From Planctomycetota bacterium (lineage in GTDB: Bacteria; Planctomycetota; UBA1135; UBA2386): a DNA stretch of 12,498 nt. The stretch is taken from contig JAGQQZ010000627.1 of the NCBI GenBank assembly GCA_020425915.1, forward strand, positions 1 to 12,498, in the 5' to 3' direction. Below, in pieces: positions 12,375 to 12,498 of the stretch. A program made the translations under genes and the position numbers. The first letter of the stretch is position 1, and each line of letters starts with the position of its first letter. The notes under the pieces are model-generated. The model was given only the letters and a program-made list of their open reading frames with translations, was not told the origin of the DNA and did no database searches.

Positions 12375-12498
12375 GTGCCCGTCGTTCCGGGTACCGGAAG
12401 TGAGGTGCAAATCCTCCGCGGACCCGCCGCTGTAAGCGTCGACGAACGCTGCGACATGCCACTGGCCGAATCGGTCGGGAAGGCGCAGCCAGTAGGAC
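12375..12498 (+). promoter_or_regulatory. Cobalamin (B12) riboswitch, cut by window edge
   Basis: The aptamer's conserved segments appear in order on the plus strand: GAGGTGCAAATCCTC (12402-12416), GACCCGCCGCTGTAA (12421-12435), the B12 box GCCACTG (12458-12464), GGGAAGGC (12477-12484) and AGCCAGTAGGAC (12487-12498). These match the consensus 'GGTG.AA.TCC', 'G.CCCGC..CTGT.A', 'GCCACTG', 'GGGAAGGC' and 'AG.CAGGA.AC'. The short stem AGCG / CGCT (12435-12450) sits in the expected peripheral position. The left boundary is approximate. The closing P1 strand and the expression platform lie beyond the window, so the regulated gene is unseen; such switches usually repress B12 or cobalt uptake, B12 synthesis, or B12-independent isoenzymes when adenosylcobalamin is plentiful. 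Confidence 0.9.

Noticed and set aside
11967..12410. Upstream extension of the hydrolase frame, including ATG 12038 and ATG 12410
   Set aside because: The signal peptide begins right after GTG 11966; the upstream codons are Arg-rich, run through the predicted promoter and end inside the riboswitch.
1..12498. Mobile elements, CRISPR arrays, toxin-antitoxin or phage-defence genes
   Set aside because: I found no transposase, integrase, terminal inverted repeats, spaced direct repeats or defence-type domains; the XRE gene alone is not enough to call a toxin-antitoxin or phage module.

Overview
The window is a 12.5 kb piece of a very GC-rich bacterial chromosome. It is almost fully coding and contains mostly core metabolism. 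A capsule-type (KpsS/KpsC-like) glycosyltransferase, a SecG/YicC/PrmA housekeeping set and a cobalamin riboswitch suggest a Gram-negative-type bacterium. A high-GC planctomycete-like lineage is my best guess, but this is an inference from gene content and style, not something the sequence proves. I see no mobile element, CRISPR array, rRNA or tRNA.

Layout, left to right. (1) At the left edge is the N-terminal fragment of a minus-strand cutC, divergent from (2) a plus-strand pair: a capsule-polysaccharide-type glycosyltransferase and a GT4 glycosyltransferase. The second gene very probably starts at a CTG just behind the stop of the first. (3) Next come a PutP-type sodium/solute symporter (plus) and, convergent with it across a GC-rich hairpin, a small XRE-type regulator with an unrecognised C-terminal half (minus). 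(4) A gene resembling the 16S rRNA methyltransferase gene rsmJ (plus) is divergent from the regulator. (5) A tightly coupled seven-gene minus-strand operon follows, in transcription order: DAHP synthase - tpiA - secG - yicC - gmk - coaC - prmA. Junctions are ATGA or TGATG overlaps or gaps of under 10 nt, apart from one 8-nt overlap at a TTG start. (6) A secreted GH5-like (clan GH-A) glycoside hydrolase (minus) has its own plausible promoter and terminator. (7) At the right edge is a plus-strand cobalamin riboswitch whose controlled gene lies outside the window.

The operon joins the first step of the shikimate pathway, glycolysis, protein export, RNA turnover, GMP phosphorylation, CoA synthesis and ribosomal protein methylation, so it looks like a growth-linked core operon. 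The two glycosyltransferases probably build or decorate a surface glycan, and the GH5-like enzyme acts on an external polysaccharide.

I found no clear unknown system. The most useful second-look items are: two genes with apparent non-AUG/GUG/UUG starts (the GT4 gene and DAHP synthase); a recurring arrangement suggesting leaderless transcription of several plus-strand genes; a palindromic operator-like site over the hydrolase promoter; substitutions at key positions in CoaC, PutP and the KpsS-like protein; and the cut-off B12 riboswitch.
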